A stretch of 64,000 nt of DNA, from assembly GCA_022814615.1 (NCBI GenBank), contig JAKLNE010000024.1:248001-312000 (forward strand), read 5' to 3'. Made by a program: the position numbers and the translations under genes. Positions 33,538-45,800 of the stretch are shown piece by piece. Under the pieces are notes generated by a model, which saw only the letters and a list, made by a program, of their open reading frames with translations, did not search any database and was not told the DNA's origin. How positions within the stretch are numbered: position 1 is the stretch's first letter; each line of letters starts with the position of its first letter. This stretch comes from Waltergamsia citrina (lineage: Eukaryota > Ascomycota > Sordariomycetes > Hypocreales > Bionectriaceae).

Positions 33538-35711
33538 GTAGACGGATGACGGGTCGAGGAGAGAAGCGGAGAGCGATGTCGAGCCCTGAGCCGAAGCTGC
33601 AGGGACCTGGATCCGAGCTAAACGGGATTCACGACGCGTTGTTGGGACAGCGAAACCGTGCTGTCAGACGCCGACGCGGTGAGAACGGCGCAAGGGCGGT
33701 GCGGACAGATGTCTGCGGTGATCGTCCTAGAAGACTCAGGTGTTACGAAGTGCAACAACGGACAACTGCATGACGGAAAGACCAGATTAGCAACAATACA
33801 CAAAGTAGCTAGATGAGTATGACGAGATGGTAGCCAGGCCAGAACCAGGCTACGGACAAAGAATGCTGCCAGCAAGGATTAAGTGTCCTGAGGCCGCCAT
33901 CGCTGCTGAAGTGGCTTGCCGTTGCTGAGACAGGCTGGTTCGGCAGGCAACTGGTTGGCCTGGCGTTGGATGTATTGGTTGCGGAAAGCGGCGGTGTTGG
34001 GCCGTGCCTGTGTCTTGGGGAAAAGAGTCGGGACTCACATTAATTTCCAAAACGCGTGTAGTTGGCACGTATTAAAAGCAGACGTCTATCGTTCTTGGTT
34101 GGAGCCAAAAAGCAATAGGAAGCTGGAGCCGAAGTATATCAAAGAAGTAGTAAATACAGCAGTCAAGACTGGACGTTTAGGAAGCCAACCTGACTTTCCT
34201 TCCCAAGCAGTCAAACCAGCAAGGCCAGAGGGACGTAATAACAGGATGAACAAGAGTATGTATGGCTCGGTGTTGATGCTCAGTCGACAAGTTAAGATCG
34301 ACGGTGTACCGTAATCGAAAAGAATTTTCCAGGTAAACGAGGGTCGGTCGGAGTCGTCAGATCAGGGGAGGGTCCGAGAAGGGAGCGGCACCGTATTCGT
34401 ACACAGTCCAGGAGACCCTTGGATTCCAATGCAGGGAAAGGGAAAATAATTACAAGCAAGACTGGATAAAGAAACTGACGAGGAGCTTGCAAGCCAGAAA
34501 AAGGGCAGAGCGAAAGATACTAAGCGAACGTCGTGAACGAACGGCGGGAGAAGGCTGACAGGTGCAGAAGAATGAGGTGCAAAAGGAGGGAGCAAGCGGG
34601 TGGTGGAGGTCAAAGGCGAGGGAGCAGAGCAGAGCAGGGTGGATGGATTTGGAGGAGGGTCGGTAATATTGTATGGACAGAAGTCAATACGGTTACGGTA
34701 CGGGTTACGGGGAGGGATGGAGCCACCTGGACCACTGGCAGCAATAGTGGCCCAAGGGCTCTATTATTCTATTGTACTCAGGCTACCTACTACCTTATTG
34801 CATTGCATGTGCTTCTCCTCCTCTCCCACCTTACCTTACTTGACCTACCTAATCCCTTATAGTACCTTATTACTACTGTACTCTAGCAGCGAGTTGTAGG
34901 GTCGGCAGTTGCAAGCTACAGTGCTCAGAGTCCTCTTTCCATGCTGTTGGTTCTCTGTAATTACAGCAGGTTGAACCGCTACCTCCGCTAAATCCTAGCT
35001 CCCGCTGCCCGTACCTAACCTTAGACACAGTCACTCCCTCAGGTAACTCGTACCAATGGAACTGCAACTGCAACTGGAACTGAAGTGGAAGCAATATTAC
35101 CACCACGCCACACACAAGATAAGGTATGAACCACCAAAGCAAACCCAAGCAAGGTTCACGGATATCATGGCAATACGGGACGGATTCATCGACTTCCCTG
35201 CTTGACTTGCATGCTGAGTACGAATACTATGGATCCTGAATAAGTGGTCTAGGATCCACGGCTGTGGTTACCTCTTCGAACGACATCGTCTCCCTACGAA
35301 CGTGGAGAAGCAAAACAAAGAAGATGAATGACGATTGTTCATTCGCAACGAGCGCCTATTTTCCCACCCACGAACAAAAACATGACTACAGGTACAGCAC
35401 AACCTCGTACTCGGAGGAGGAGAGAGCGAGAGGATCCCGGCCGCCGGTCTCAGGCTCAGCGCAGCAGCGTAGAAGCCCTTCCCAGTTAGGACTGGCTTCG
35501 GACGGTCAACGATGCCTAGTCCGTTAAGGTAGCGTTCTGGCGAGCTGTGGTTGCTTGGACCGACAGCTTTAAAGTGGGCTGCTGGATTAGTGGCACCTGG
35601 CAGATCTCGTAATGATGGAGCCAGGGCGGATCCGCCTGGCCAATGCATTCCACACGGGTTTGATGGGGACCTGACACTAACACTCAAGGTTAAAGCATGT
35701 GCTTAGGCCTC

Positions 35712-35750
35712 TTCTGTCTGTCTGACTGACTGACTCTTCTGACTCTTCTG
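35712..35750 (+). repeat. CTGT/CTGA/CTTCTGA simple repeat
   Basis: CTGTCTGTCTGACTGACTGACT followed by two CTTCTGA-type units. A short degenerate tetranucleotide tract in gene-free DNA. Confidence 0.7.
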
Positions 35751-36998
35751 TGCTAAGATTAATTATCTACGTATTGCTGCTTACATGATTAACATTTTAG
35801 CACTTGTACTATGCTATTCCTGTCCCTGAGACTCCTGTTGTATGACTGGCTTGGTTGCTGACACGGCACAGGGAAGGACAAGCCAACAACTTTAAAGCAA
35901 AGCAAAGCATGAATCTCACGCTAGATGACAATCTGGCTGTTTGCGGACTGCTGATCAAGAATTACTCCGGCAGCCGTGAATAAGGAGTACTCGTAGTCCC
36001 TAATCATCGTAAGAGCACACACAGTGTCTGTCATATCAACGCGAGTTAATTAGAGTTGGTCGTTTTCGCCCGCGCGTCTGGCATCTACAGATATGTTACA
36101 GACTTGCGACAACAACCACCATCAAGCAGAAGATACCTTAGGTATAGAGTCGTAAGTGGTACTAGTAGATCATGATCGTATGGCCAATGGTGATCAGACC
36201 AGTGTAACGGCACTCGCACGTCCAATGACTTCCATCACCTACTGTAATCCTACCTATGTACCTTGTATATGAGAGCCGGCTCGCCGGCGAACATGGAGGC
36301 AGCCAACTACTAGTACCTAGCTAATTAGGCTTGCGAGCTTCCCGAATCACAAAACACCAATGTTCTACTGTTGGCCCATGAACGCCCTGCCAGACTATCA
36401 TCACCCGGGATGAAGTGCAAACCATCAGTTATTAGTGCCTTGTGAATGAATGGCAAAGGATTACGCCTGCGAGCTCGTCTTGCCGGCCGGCCGCCCACAT
36501 CACGATGGATCGACGTCAACTTGTAGAATGTAGATCTCAATCGCATCAAGAGACAAATACCACGACGTGTCAGTCGAGAGCGATGAGGTCATGCCATTCG
36601 AGACTTCAAAGTACAACAAACAGGTGGCTGCAGCCGAATAATAATGGTGGAGGGCAAGGTTGCAATTGCTGACGCCGTCAAGCGAGAGAGAGAGACAGAA
36701 AAAGAAAAATTTCCCAATGCCGCGGTAGGCCTCGCTACTAAAACCCCTGAAGAAAAACTGAGTGGGCCACAGCAACGAAGCCAAGACTATTCATGCAGAG
36801 GTAGCAGTCTTAAATTTAGGCTCGATTCTCGACCCTGAATCGAATGGGATCGAGGCGCGGGGACGCCCGGGGTTCCGGACCCAGCCAGAGGCTTCGGGCC
36901 TGCCCTTGGCAACCATCTTGTTGCTTGGCGCTGCCCGCCCGTTGCCATTCGCTTTGCTTCTATGTACGGCTACTCACTGGGCATCACGAGTTGATGGT

Positions 36999-36999
<1 letters not shown>

Positions 37000-37050
<51 letters not shown>
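37000..37050 (+). repeat. 51-nt poly(T) tract
   Basis: Uninterrupted run of 51 T on the plus strand between GTTGATGGTG and CTGCCCAAC. By far the longest homopolymer in the window. It could be a slippage-prone tract or the poly(A) tail of an old minus-strand retroposed transcript. No matching flanking duplication or coding remnant was found. Its true length is uncertain in any assembly. Confidence 0.95.
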
Positions 37051-40000
37051 CTGCCCAACAACGTCCGCCAAGAGCTTCAGTCTTTGGTGGCTCAGACTTG
37101 ACCTGCATGTCTGTCTCTGCAAGAATGCATGGCATTGTCAGGGCGAAGGTTATTGTCTTTCCACCGCACGAGGCTTTGCCAATGTGTCGACATGGCCCTT
37201 TAGGCGAGGGCGTGGGCGTGGGCCGCCGCGCGCATCGGTGCGGCGCGTAATAAGGTAAGTCTCACTCTCCTGGCGTCTTATGTCTTAGTAGGCACACCAC
37301 CGGCTCGCAGCACAATAGCAATAGTTCAAGCCGATCGTGCAAAGCACTCAAGGTCGGGTAGCCAAGGCGGTAGCTCAATCTCCAGAAACCGATAGTTCGC
37401 AAATTAGCCTCAAATCTACAGTTTAAACTATGATTTAGATCCTACCAGGTATGACTATGAATGACTAGCACGGTGGCCGTCGTGCCTGATCGACCGGCAG
37501 CCCGACTAATAAAGTACGAGATTGGTGGCACCTTGCCAGAAGCAACGACGAGGTTGGGGCTCCGGGTACTACTAGTTCGCTCTGGGTATATATCATCATC
37601 ATACATGCCACCCTGCTGTGCACAAGAAAACGAGCGGGAAAAAACCCGAACCCACCATGCCGGTGCCTCATCGTGGAATATTCCGACCTAACACAGGGTA
37701 CATCTCGCCGGCTTTTGTGCAACCGGCGGTTCCGATCGTCCTGGTGTACCTTGAGTGTTCCGAATGGCTTCCAGGGTATAGGCCCATTGAGGTTCGTCCT
37801 GGTTCTACGAACGAGTCATCCAAGCCACCTAATAAGGGTGAGGGTGGTTGTGAGGCAATGTGTGATAGCAACGATGATATCCACATGTAGGTCTGGCTTT
37901 CCCTTCATAGCCAGCCTACCCGCCGGGCTTTTTTCATCTGTTGTATGGTTAGCTACCGCAAGCCGTTGATTTGGCTTCTTTTCGGCTTGTTCTCTTTATC
38001 CTAGTGGGTTCCACCCTCCTTGAAGGTGCCATGCATGAAAAACTGCGCCCACTTGCCCACCACCGCTCGTATCCATCATGCTAGCCACGGCGACCCCCAT
38101 CCTCTGCATCACGTAACTACTAATGACCCTGTCTATTCGCGCACGAACCCGCAGGGCGCCGCCTGTCAACAAACGCTGATCATACGAAGACATCGTCATC
38201 TGCGGGTTCGCGCGCATATGTTACGATCATGACCTCAAGGCCCATGACCAGCACGCAATGCAACCATCCTGCATAGTCTTCGAAGCTATAGCAGCATTAA
38301 AGCTAGCCACCTTCATATGTGCCTATTATAGTACCGCCTATCTGTGTGCGAGTTATACATATGCCCGTGCTGCTCGCGGGTCCGCGTGTGAGACATGCCG
38401 GCTTCTCGTGCATGTGTAGGTGAGACAGGGACGTTCCGACATGCGCCTAGACTAGACCGGGCTGACTGAACCATCAAAATCAATGTTAATTCTTTGTCTT
38501 GTCCGTTCTTTGTCTTGCGTCTCCTGGCTGTCTCTGCCAGAAACTGTTCTTTGAAGGAATGACGGAAGCTATTAAATAGTCAAACCCAGAAGGGAGCAGG
38601 TTAAGGGTAGCAAAGCTTACGGACATGTGAAACATACAGTGATCGTCAGGACCGCAGGACTTCGGGCCATCGGCGAGGGTATGCGTTTATGTAAGCGGAG
38701 TTTATGGTTTACCTTTTCCGTTTGCTAGGATAGAGAAACTCGAATACCCACGCATGTATGCAAGGTGCAGATCGGCAGAGACTATCCCCAGCAGCAACGA
38801 TTTTCTTGTACCGAAAATGACAAAGCCATTCATGACCAGCGTGCGCGAGACCACACGGTAGATAGGAAATTCGATGTCAGGCTTGTGATAAAACAGACCG
38901 CTCTGGTCACGATCAAGGTTGATATATTCCTCCCTCAGGGTAGCGGATATGTCAGTGGCAGCGGCGGCCCTGAGATAAGCGACGGTGCTCAGATCGACGA
39001 AGGACAGCAATGTAGATATTTGCAGGCTACGGCAATAAAAAGATTCAACTGTTTTTGCTAATTGATGCATTGACTTTGTTTACAGTTGTTGTCATTTAGA
39101 TAGAACAAGGGTTTATGTGAATGAGCTAAACTATTTACCGGTATGATATCCTACTAGTACTAGTACTATTAGTAGAAAGCCACCTTGCTGCCGTCTCGCC
39201 GCTTGCATCAATCATCAACCGCAAGACATGCCGAAATTCGGCTGAGGGAGCCAGTTCGCCGTCGATATCGCCGACCAAGAGGTAAACGGCCACCCGGCTA
39301 CGACGCTATTTACCCCAGTCTCCGGCTCTTGAGGCGAGGATGAAAGATGCAGGGTGCAGGTTGGGATTGTCCGGGTATATATGTACGAGTAGAAACCCGG
39401 ACTGAGGATGGGACGAAACTACTGCACGCACATGAGCAATAGTGAAAGTAGAAATTCTAATAATCGGAACGGCGGACGGAGAGGGGCAACAAAGGCTTTG
39501 GCCTATTATAGTAAGATTTTCACCTTTCGGGGCCTTGAGGAAAAACTTCAGACGGCGACCGTCAAAGCCCTTGTTTCGGGCGACCTAAAAACCCGCCTGG
39601 AGTGGTGATGTTCCCCTGCTGCGAGGGAGACCCTTACTGGTAAAAGGAGAGCTATGAGTGGGCAATTGGGTGTGCTAGAGCTGCGATGGATAAAACACGG
39701 AGCCTGCCTTACCTTAGCGCTTTATGACGCTGGAGTAGCAGCATTAACAGTGGTAGGATCACTGCTACCCTTTACTGCTGTGTTATTGCCGTGCTATTGC
39801 TGTAGCGTGCTGTGTATCTTAATGATAGTGCTTGGGGAATAAGATATGCGCCGTGCAGCTGCAGCTGGAAGTGGGAGACCGGGAGTGCTTCTGAAACGGA
39901 GGGGCGAGTGTTAGGAGGAGGAGGAGGAGCTGGGGGGCGAGCTGGAGCGCTACTGCACAGCCCTTACCAGATAACCCCGACAAGGGCCCCCCCATGTAAC

Positions 40001-40483
40001 CCACGAAGCTCCATACATACTAGTAGCATACTACATAGCACCTTGAGAAAGTTCCATTTTTTGGCGGCTCATATTATCAAAAAGATGCCGACTCCCAGAC
40101 CTCGATCCCATTCTTCAACCTCTTTCTTCTTCTCGAGCTCTTAACATTGACAGAGTCAGCTGCCTAATTGTGAGGTCTACCGAGACTAAGAAAGAGCGAG
40201 CTGCTGCGGTTGCTCGTAAACAAGAGTGTGGCGTCACGTCATCCCACTCCCACTCCTTCCTACTCACACTCACCTTCACTCCTACGCGCTTGCCTTTCTT
40301 GCCATTAAGGTATCTGGAAGAGACAGTGGAAGGAAGCTGCCACCGTCCCGTCGCGGCTAATCCAATCCAACCGTACAGCTTCAGCTTCAGGAACAACAAC
40401 AACAACTTGGAGCCTCCTCCAACACCTTGAGCATCGATATTGATTGAGCTTTGCGATTGGGCAATTAGCTCCGGGCCACCATC

Positions 40484-42495
40484 ATGGCAGGAACCACTCC
40501 CACAAGCGAGCGCTTCCGTCGCCCATCGACGCCCACCTTCCTCTCCCTCACCGAGGACCGCAACCCGCTGCCAACTCGAAGCGGCGCTCTAGCCTCTCTC
40601 ATCCGAAGCCGCTCCCAGACCAGCTTGGCTAGTAGCTTTGGTGGCAGATATCACCGCCCTGCTGATGATGAGGAATCCATGATCTTTGGCCGAGGCCATT
40701 GGTCTCGCGAAGACGAGGAAGATATCAGCAAACTGCTCCAGGACGAGCAGCGTCTGACCAAGCTGCTTCAAGGCCCTCAGGCTCGCAGCAAGAATCTCAT
40801 CGGAAAGAGCAATCCGCGATATCGCTGGGAGCGATACTGGAAGTATGAGGACCAGCTTCAGAACATGTCCAAACCGCTGTAAGTCACGCCCGAACCTCAC
40901 GCAACGACAGCTCTCTCGGTCAGCTCTTGTACTGCGTGTTGGCCGATAACTAACTTGATTGTTTAGTCGCCAGTACTATAAGCGGACAAACGAGCTCATT
41001 GAACAATACTTGTACATTGATCGCCTGCTCGATTCCACCATCCCTCATGAGCTGCTCAGTGAGTATGCCGACCAGCTCGAGGCCTCAGCCTATCGCCCTG
41101 TCGATGTCCCGGACACCATCACAGAGGAGGATTCACAGCCCAAAGACTCTCCTGGGCCTACGCGTTCAGACACAGCCCTCTCTGTCTCAGCGTCGGCCTC
41201 AGGATCGGGATCGGGGTGCATGTCTTATGGCACTACAACCCCCTCTGCCAACGGGTCCACCAAGGCTCACAGCTTGCCTCAGAAGCGCACACCCAAGGAC
41301 ATCTTCCGCTCCTCGGAGAACCTTCCACTACTTGCGCACCCCGACACGGCCCACGAAGACGAAGACGAGGCGGAGGCGGTTGCTAACGATGCCACTGCCT
41401 CACCAGCTACGGCCTCGGTCGCTGGCCCGAGGCCCAACCTCCCATGGCTAGAAGACGAGGAGCTCGACAGCGATAGCCCCATTGTTACCCTGGCCATCTG
41501 GATCAACATGATTGCCAACGTCGTCTTGCTTATCGGAAAGCTCATCGTTGTCTTTTCCGTGCCATCCATGTCCGTCCTGGCCAGTCTTGTAGACGCTGTG
41601 CTTGACTTCCTTAGCACGGCCATCGTCTATACCACCACGCGTCTCATTTCCTCCAGTCAAATGGATCAATACAGCTACCCAGTAGGCCGTCGACGTCTAG
41701 AGCCCGTCGGAGTACTGGTCTTCTCCGTAATTATGATCACGTCCTTCTTCCAAGTCGGCTCAGAGAGTGTACAGCGCCTGGTCGGTAGTGATCACTCATT
41801 CATTCAGATGGGCATTCCGGCCATTTCCATTATGGTGGGAACCATTGTCATCAAGGGCGCTGCCTTCATCTGGTGTCGACTGGTCAACAACTCCAGTGTC
41901 AGGGCACTGTCAGTACTCCCGCTACTTAAGTTACTTTGCAAGAGAATATGCTAACATATAATGCAGTGCCGAAGATGCTAAGACAGACATTGTTTTCAAT
42001 ATTGGCTCCATCTTCTTCCCAATTGGTAAGGATCTTTGTGTTTCTCTTCCACCGGTCTCACATGAAGCTTACAATTTCTCTCTTGCAGTCGGTTACTACG
42101 GCCGCATCTGGTGGCTCGATGCCACCGGCGGACTGCTTCTCTCCCTCTTCGTTGTCTTCCAATGGAGCCACACTTCTGCTCATCACGTCCGTAACCTCAC
42201 CGGCTTCTCCGCTTCCCCCGACGAGCGCAATCTTCTCCTCTACCTCACCATGCGTTTCGCCACCGCCATCCGCCGTATCCAGAACCTCCGCGCTTACCAC
42301 GCCGGCGACAAGCTCTTCGTTGAAGTCGATATTGTCCTTGATGCCTCGATGCCTCTCAAGGACAGCCACGATTTGTCCGAGGTGCTCACCTATTTCCTCG
42401 AGTCGGTGCCTATTGTCGACCGAGCGTTTGTTCACGTCGACTACACGAGCTACAATGCACCTACGCACATGCTAAAGCAATCCGGATCGTCATGA
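40484..42495 (+). CDS. Cation diffusion facilitator, Mn-type
   Basis: Predicted 600-aa membrane transporter moving divalent metal out of the cytosol, usually in exchange for protons, at an organelle membrane. Exons are 40484-40878, 40967-41908, 41967-42025 and 42089-42495. A long cytosolic N-terminus (about 300 aa, Ser/Asp/Glu-rich) precedes six membrane segments (about 310-520). The metal site is DxxxD in TM2 (D341 and D345, VDAVLD) and DxxxD in TM5 (D449 and D453, DAKTD), followed by N457. Paired DxxxD motifs mark the Mn2+ CDF group, whereas Zn/Cd transporters have HxxxD. The C-terminal cytosolic domain (VDIVLDASMPLKDSHDLSE, VDRAFVHVDY) is the usual metal-sensing ferredoxin-like fold. Exon 3 (59 bp) carries part of TM5. 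The gene is convergent with STT4, 312 bp away. Confidence 0.9.
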
Positions 42496-42807
42496 TCGCG
42501 CTGTTCTCTAAGCCGTGTCTCTGCTTCATATCTTCCTCTTGATACTCATATCCTGTTCGCCACTTTTATCTCTCTTATTTCACCCTCGGAGCAATGCATC
42601 AAAAGTTGATCTTAGAAGGATTCTTATTTCATATATTGGGAAAATTAAGGCGTTTATTTTCTATCTACGGAAGCGCTGGCTGGGTTTGATTAATTCATAT
42701 GTTTGGGCGCAACGCTGGCTTAATGTTGTGAAGTGAAGTCGAAACAATGTGCTAAAAACAAGTATGTGGGCAGAGATAAACGGGGAAAAAAGCAAATTAT
42801 TAGGACT
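42496..42807. other. Intergenic between convergent CDF and STT4 genes
   Basis: AT-rich shared 3' region between convergent genes; probably both polyadenylation regions. Nothing else seen. Confidence 0.35.
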
Positions 42808-45800
42808 TTAAAACGGAATGCCGTTGGTCAGCAGCTGGAACTGGTCGTAGATACCAGTGCTGTAGCTCCCAGCACTCTTCCTGATCAGGTCCTTCATGAA
42901 ATCAGCGGCCTCACGCTCCGTCTTCTCTAGCACGAATCGCTCGCGGAAATGCTTCACACTCTCAGGCTTGAAGCAAGGCAAACCGCTGTCCATCATGAGC
43001 CAGACCATCTGGCACAGCTTCTCGCAGTATTGTCTACTAGCAAGGAAAGCCTTGACGCAGAGCTCCTCAAACCACTTGAAGCTTTGGTGATCGGTCGAGC
43101 CGCCCATGACGGCCAGCATCTCCTGAGTAAGCTTGAAAGGAGCGCGTTCGAATTTAATACCGCCGGGGGCGATATCGAAGCAAAATCCAAAGTCGATGTG
43201 GATGATGTGACCAGCATCGTCGATCATGATGTTTCCGTTGTGGCGGTCCTTGAATTGGAGGAGGAAGGAGATGATGGAGTAGGCGGCCATGGATTTGACA
43301 AAGTTGTTGCGGGCTTGCTGGAAGCGTAGCGAGTCCTCGTTGCCGTACTTGGAGATGAAGTAATCATACAGCTTGTTGACGGCTTCGCGGCCCAGCATAT
43401 CTCGAGAGATGGAGTTGGGGAGGACATCGATGACACCACAGCCGGGACCTGTGGCAGTGACTCTGTAAGGGAAGACCCAGACATCCAGCCCAACATCATG
43501 GAAGATACTGCGGAAAGCAGCAATCATCTGCAAAGCCAAGACATCCTGTCTACAATCATCGCCAACCTTGAAAATAGCCGACTGCCAAACATCCATAGTA
43601 GTCTCTGGCGGCGTGCCATTCTCTTGCGGCTCCTGAGGCGCATGGTTAGCATCCTCAAGAAGCTGATTTGCCTCATGCTCGCCGGATTTGTTCTTTCTAA
43701 TGCGGAACGTAGCCATAAAGGGGCACTTGGCGTGACTCTGTAGGGGCTTGCCAGATTTGCGATCAATACCAATGACCGATCCATCAGGGTTACTAGGAAG
43801 GTAGACACCAACTTCGACCTTAATCTGGCGAAGCTCCTCCTCAATCTTCTGCTTCTTTTCATCCTTGGGCCGTTCCCTGATAGGCTTGAGTTTTCCAGAA
43901 ATACCCGTGACTTCGTCAAAGAAAGCAAACTCTCGTTCGTAGAAGGTACGGTCTTTAACGGCGAAGCTATCCACCATCTTGCCCATGACTTTATCAAGGG
44001 TGGGTTTGATGTCATCGGGTATCTGACCATCGTCATCTTTGTAAGAGTTGGCTTTCATATTCCAGATGATCTGGTGGGCAAAGAGCTGAGAGAATTGAGC
44101 TGTTTCAAGGATGTACCGCTCCACGTAACCAAGAGTGTCATAACGAAGAGTTTGTACGATCTGTGGAACGTAGAAGAAGGTGATGTCTACGTGATGGGCC
44201 TCTAAAGCACGCATGGCGTACTGGAGGATGAAAGGGTGGTCCTTGTATGCAGGCAGGAACATTGTCACCGCCGTGACGGGGTTGACAGGCTCCCAGTACA
44301 GGAGATGCTAAGCATATGTTAGTACATTGAGCTTGTAGATCACTCGACGAAATCACTTACCTTCAGTGTAGGTCCAACATCGTTAGGCAGTTGGCCGCCG
44401 AAAATCAAAGGCAAAGCCTCAGGCAGGGAGATAGCCTTTTCCGGGCTAAGAAGCAGTAGATGCCGAATATCTCTGTGAAGTCGGGGGAAATGGAACCTGG
44501 TAGCGAGCTCCACAGCAATAGATGGATCCAGCCACCAGGCAGTGCGAACCAAGGAGGCCAAAGCATTTTCGGTCGCTGACTTGGCGGAATGAAGATGAAC
44601 GTGAGCCCCTTGATGGCCCAGTGGGTTAATCCACACGCCCAAGCGAGCCTGTTCGTGCTCCAAAAGCAGTTCGAAGAGCTGCTCCTTGGATTGCAGCGAT
44701 TTGACGTTACCAGATGTGTGCGCTCCAATGAAAGCAACAGTCTTGAGTGCGGACAAAACATCTGTAATAAGGCGGACTTCTGTCTTGAGCTGGAGGACGT
44801 TGCTTCCGAAGGACCACTTTGGCGAGTGCTTGAACCAACTGAGGCCAGCTGACAGAATCTTCTCTTTAAGTCTCCACTGCGCAACTGGCCCAATCATTGT
44901 GCTAGAGCGCAAGACCCGGAGTCCAAACAGGATAAGTTGGAAACGCAGCTCTCGGGCCATCGGATGAGGAGTAGCTTCTTTCATAGCAACGAGTGTAAAG
45001 TCGAGCATGCGAAGGAAGCTGCGTCTGGTATCGATGCTTCCCAGTCGAGTAGCATTGAAATGACTAGAGAAGAATTGGAGCAGACGGGCATGAGGCGACA
45101 GCATGTCGTGGACAAGCTGCTTTCGCTTAGCTAGAGCTTCCAGCTCGCTAGGAGCAAACTCTTCCTTCAAGAAAAAGGGATCAGGATGTGTCAACGCCGG
45201 GTTGAAAAGTCCCACTTTCCGAGTGATAGAGAGCTCCCACTGCTGAACAATTTCATTGACAAGCTTAGATTCTAAGCGAGGGTTCTCGTTGATGACTCCC
45301 AACCATAGCGAAACACCAAGCTTAATGGATTGTTTCGTGAACAAGGCGAATGGGATGCTAACGAGGTAACGCGCGACGGCAGACTCTTCCCGTTCACTGC
45401 GACACAGCAAAGCAGCAGCTCTCCTTAGAATATCGCGAACTTCATCAAGAGAGGTTGTCTTCCTACTGAGGATTCTCGCTTCAACATGAGCAAGAGCGGT
45501 TGACGCGTTGGCACTTTCGTTGAGGGGCGGCTGCATTGACGCTCTACGGTTCAATCTCATGAAACTCGCCAACTCAGTGCCGCGGTCTGGCAATGCCTCT
45601 CCGTAGCGGTATTCTTGACGCGTTGTGTATTGAGCAATGAGATCCGACGCTGTGTTGATGTCACAGTCGCCAACCCTTTCCAGGGATTGCAGGCGCTGGT
45701 CGGTAGAAGGGATGATGGATCCCAATTCGAAGGCAAAGGATCGACCCAGTGAGATATGGCCGTAGGCACCATCATCGCTGAACTCAGACAAATAGGTCTG

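Larger units (their letters stand above)
33538..40483. other. Gene-free divergent region of 6.9 kb
   Basis: Lies between the divergent Q/M-rich gene and the CDF transporter gene. The longest frames (for example 38702-39070 minus and 36762-37250 plus) have no protein character, and the latter runs through the T tract. Simple repeats occur at 35055-35083 (ACTGCA-like), 35712-35750 (CTGT/CTGA/CTTCTGA) and 37000-37050 (T51). ACTAGT-centred palindromes lie near 36161, 36309, 37570, 39153, 39159 and 40018. The left 1 kb and the right 600 bp are probably promoter and leader. An unannotated non-coding transcript is possible but not shown. Confidence 0.45.

Noticed and set aside
36762..37250. 162-aa plus-strand ORF containing a poly-Phe run
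   Set aside because: The run comes from the 51-nt T tract; flanking codons show no protein character.
38702..39070. 122-aa minus-strand ORF in the 6.9-kb gap
   Set aside because: Amino acid composition is bland, no motif or signal, no exon partner, and no promoter or family support. An ORF this long is expected by chance.
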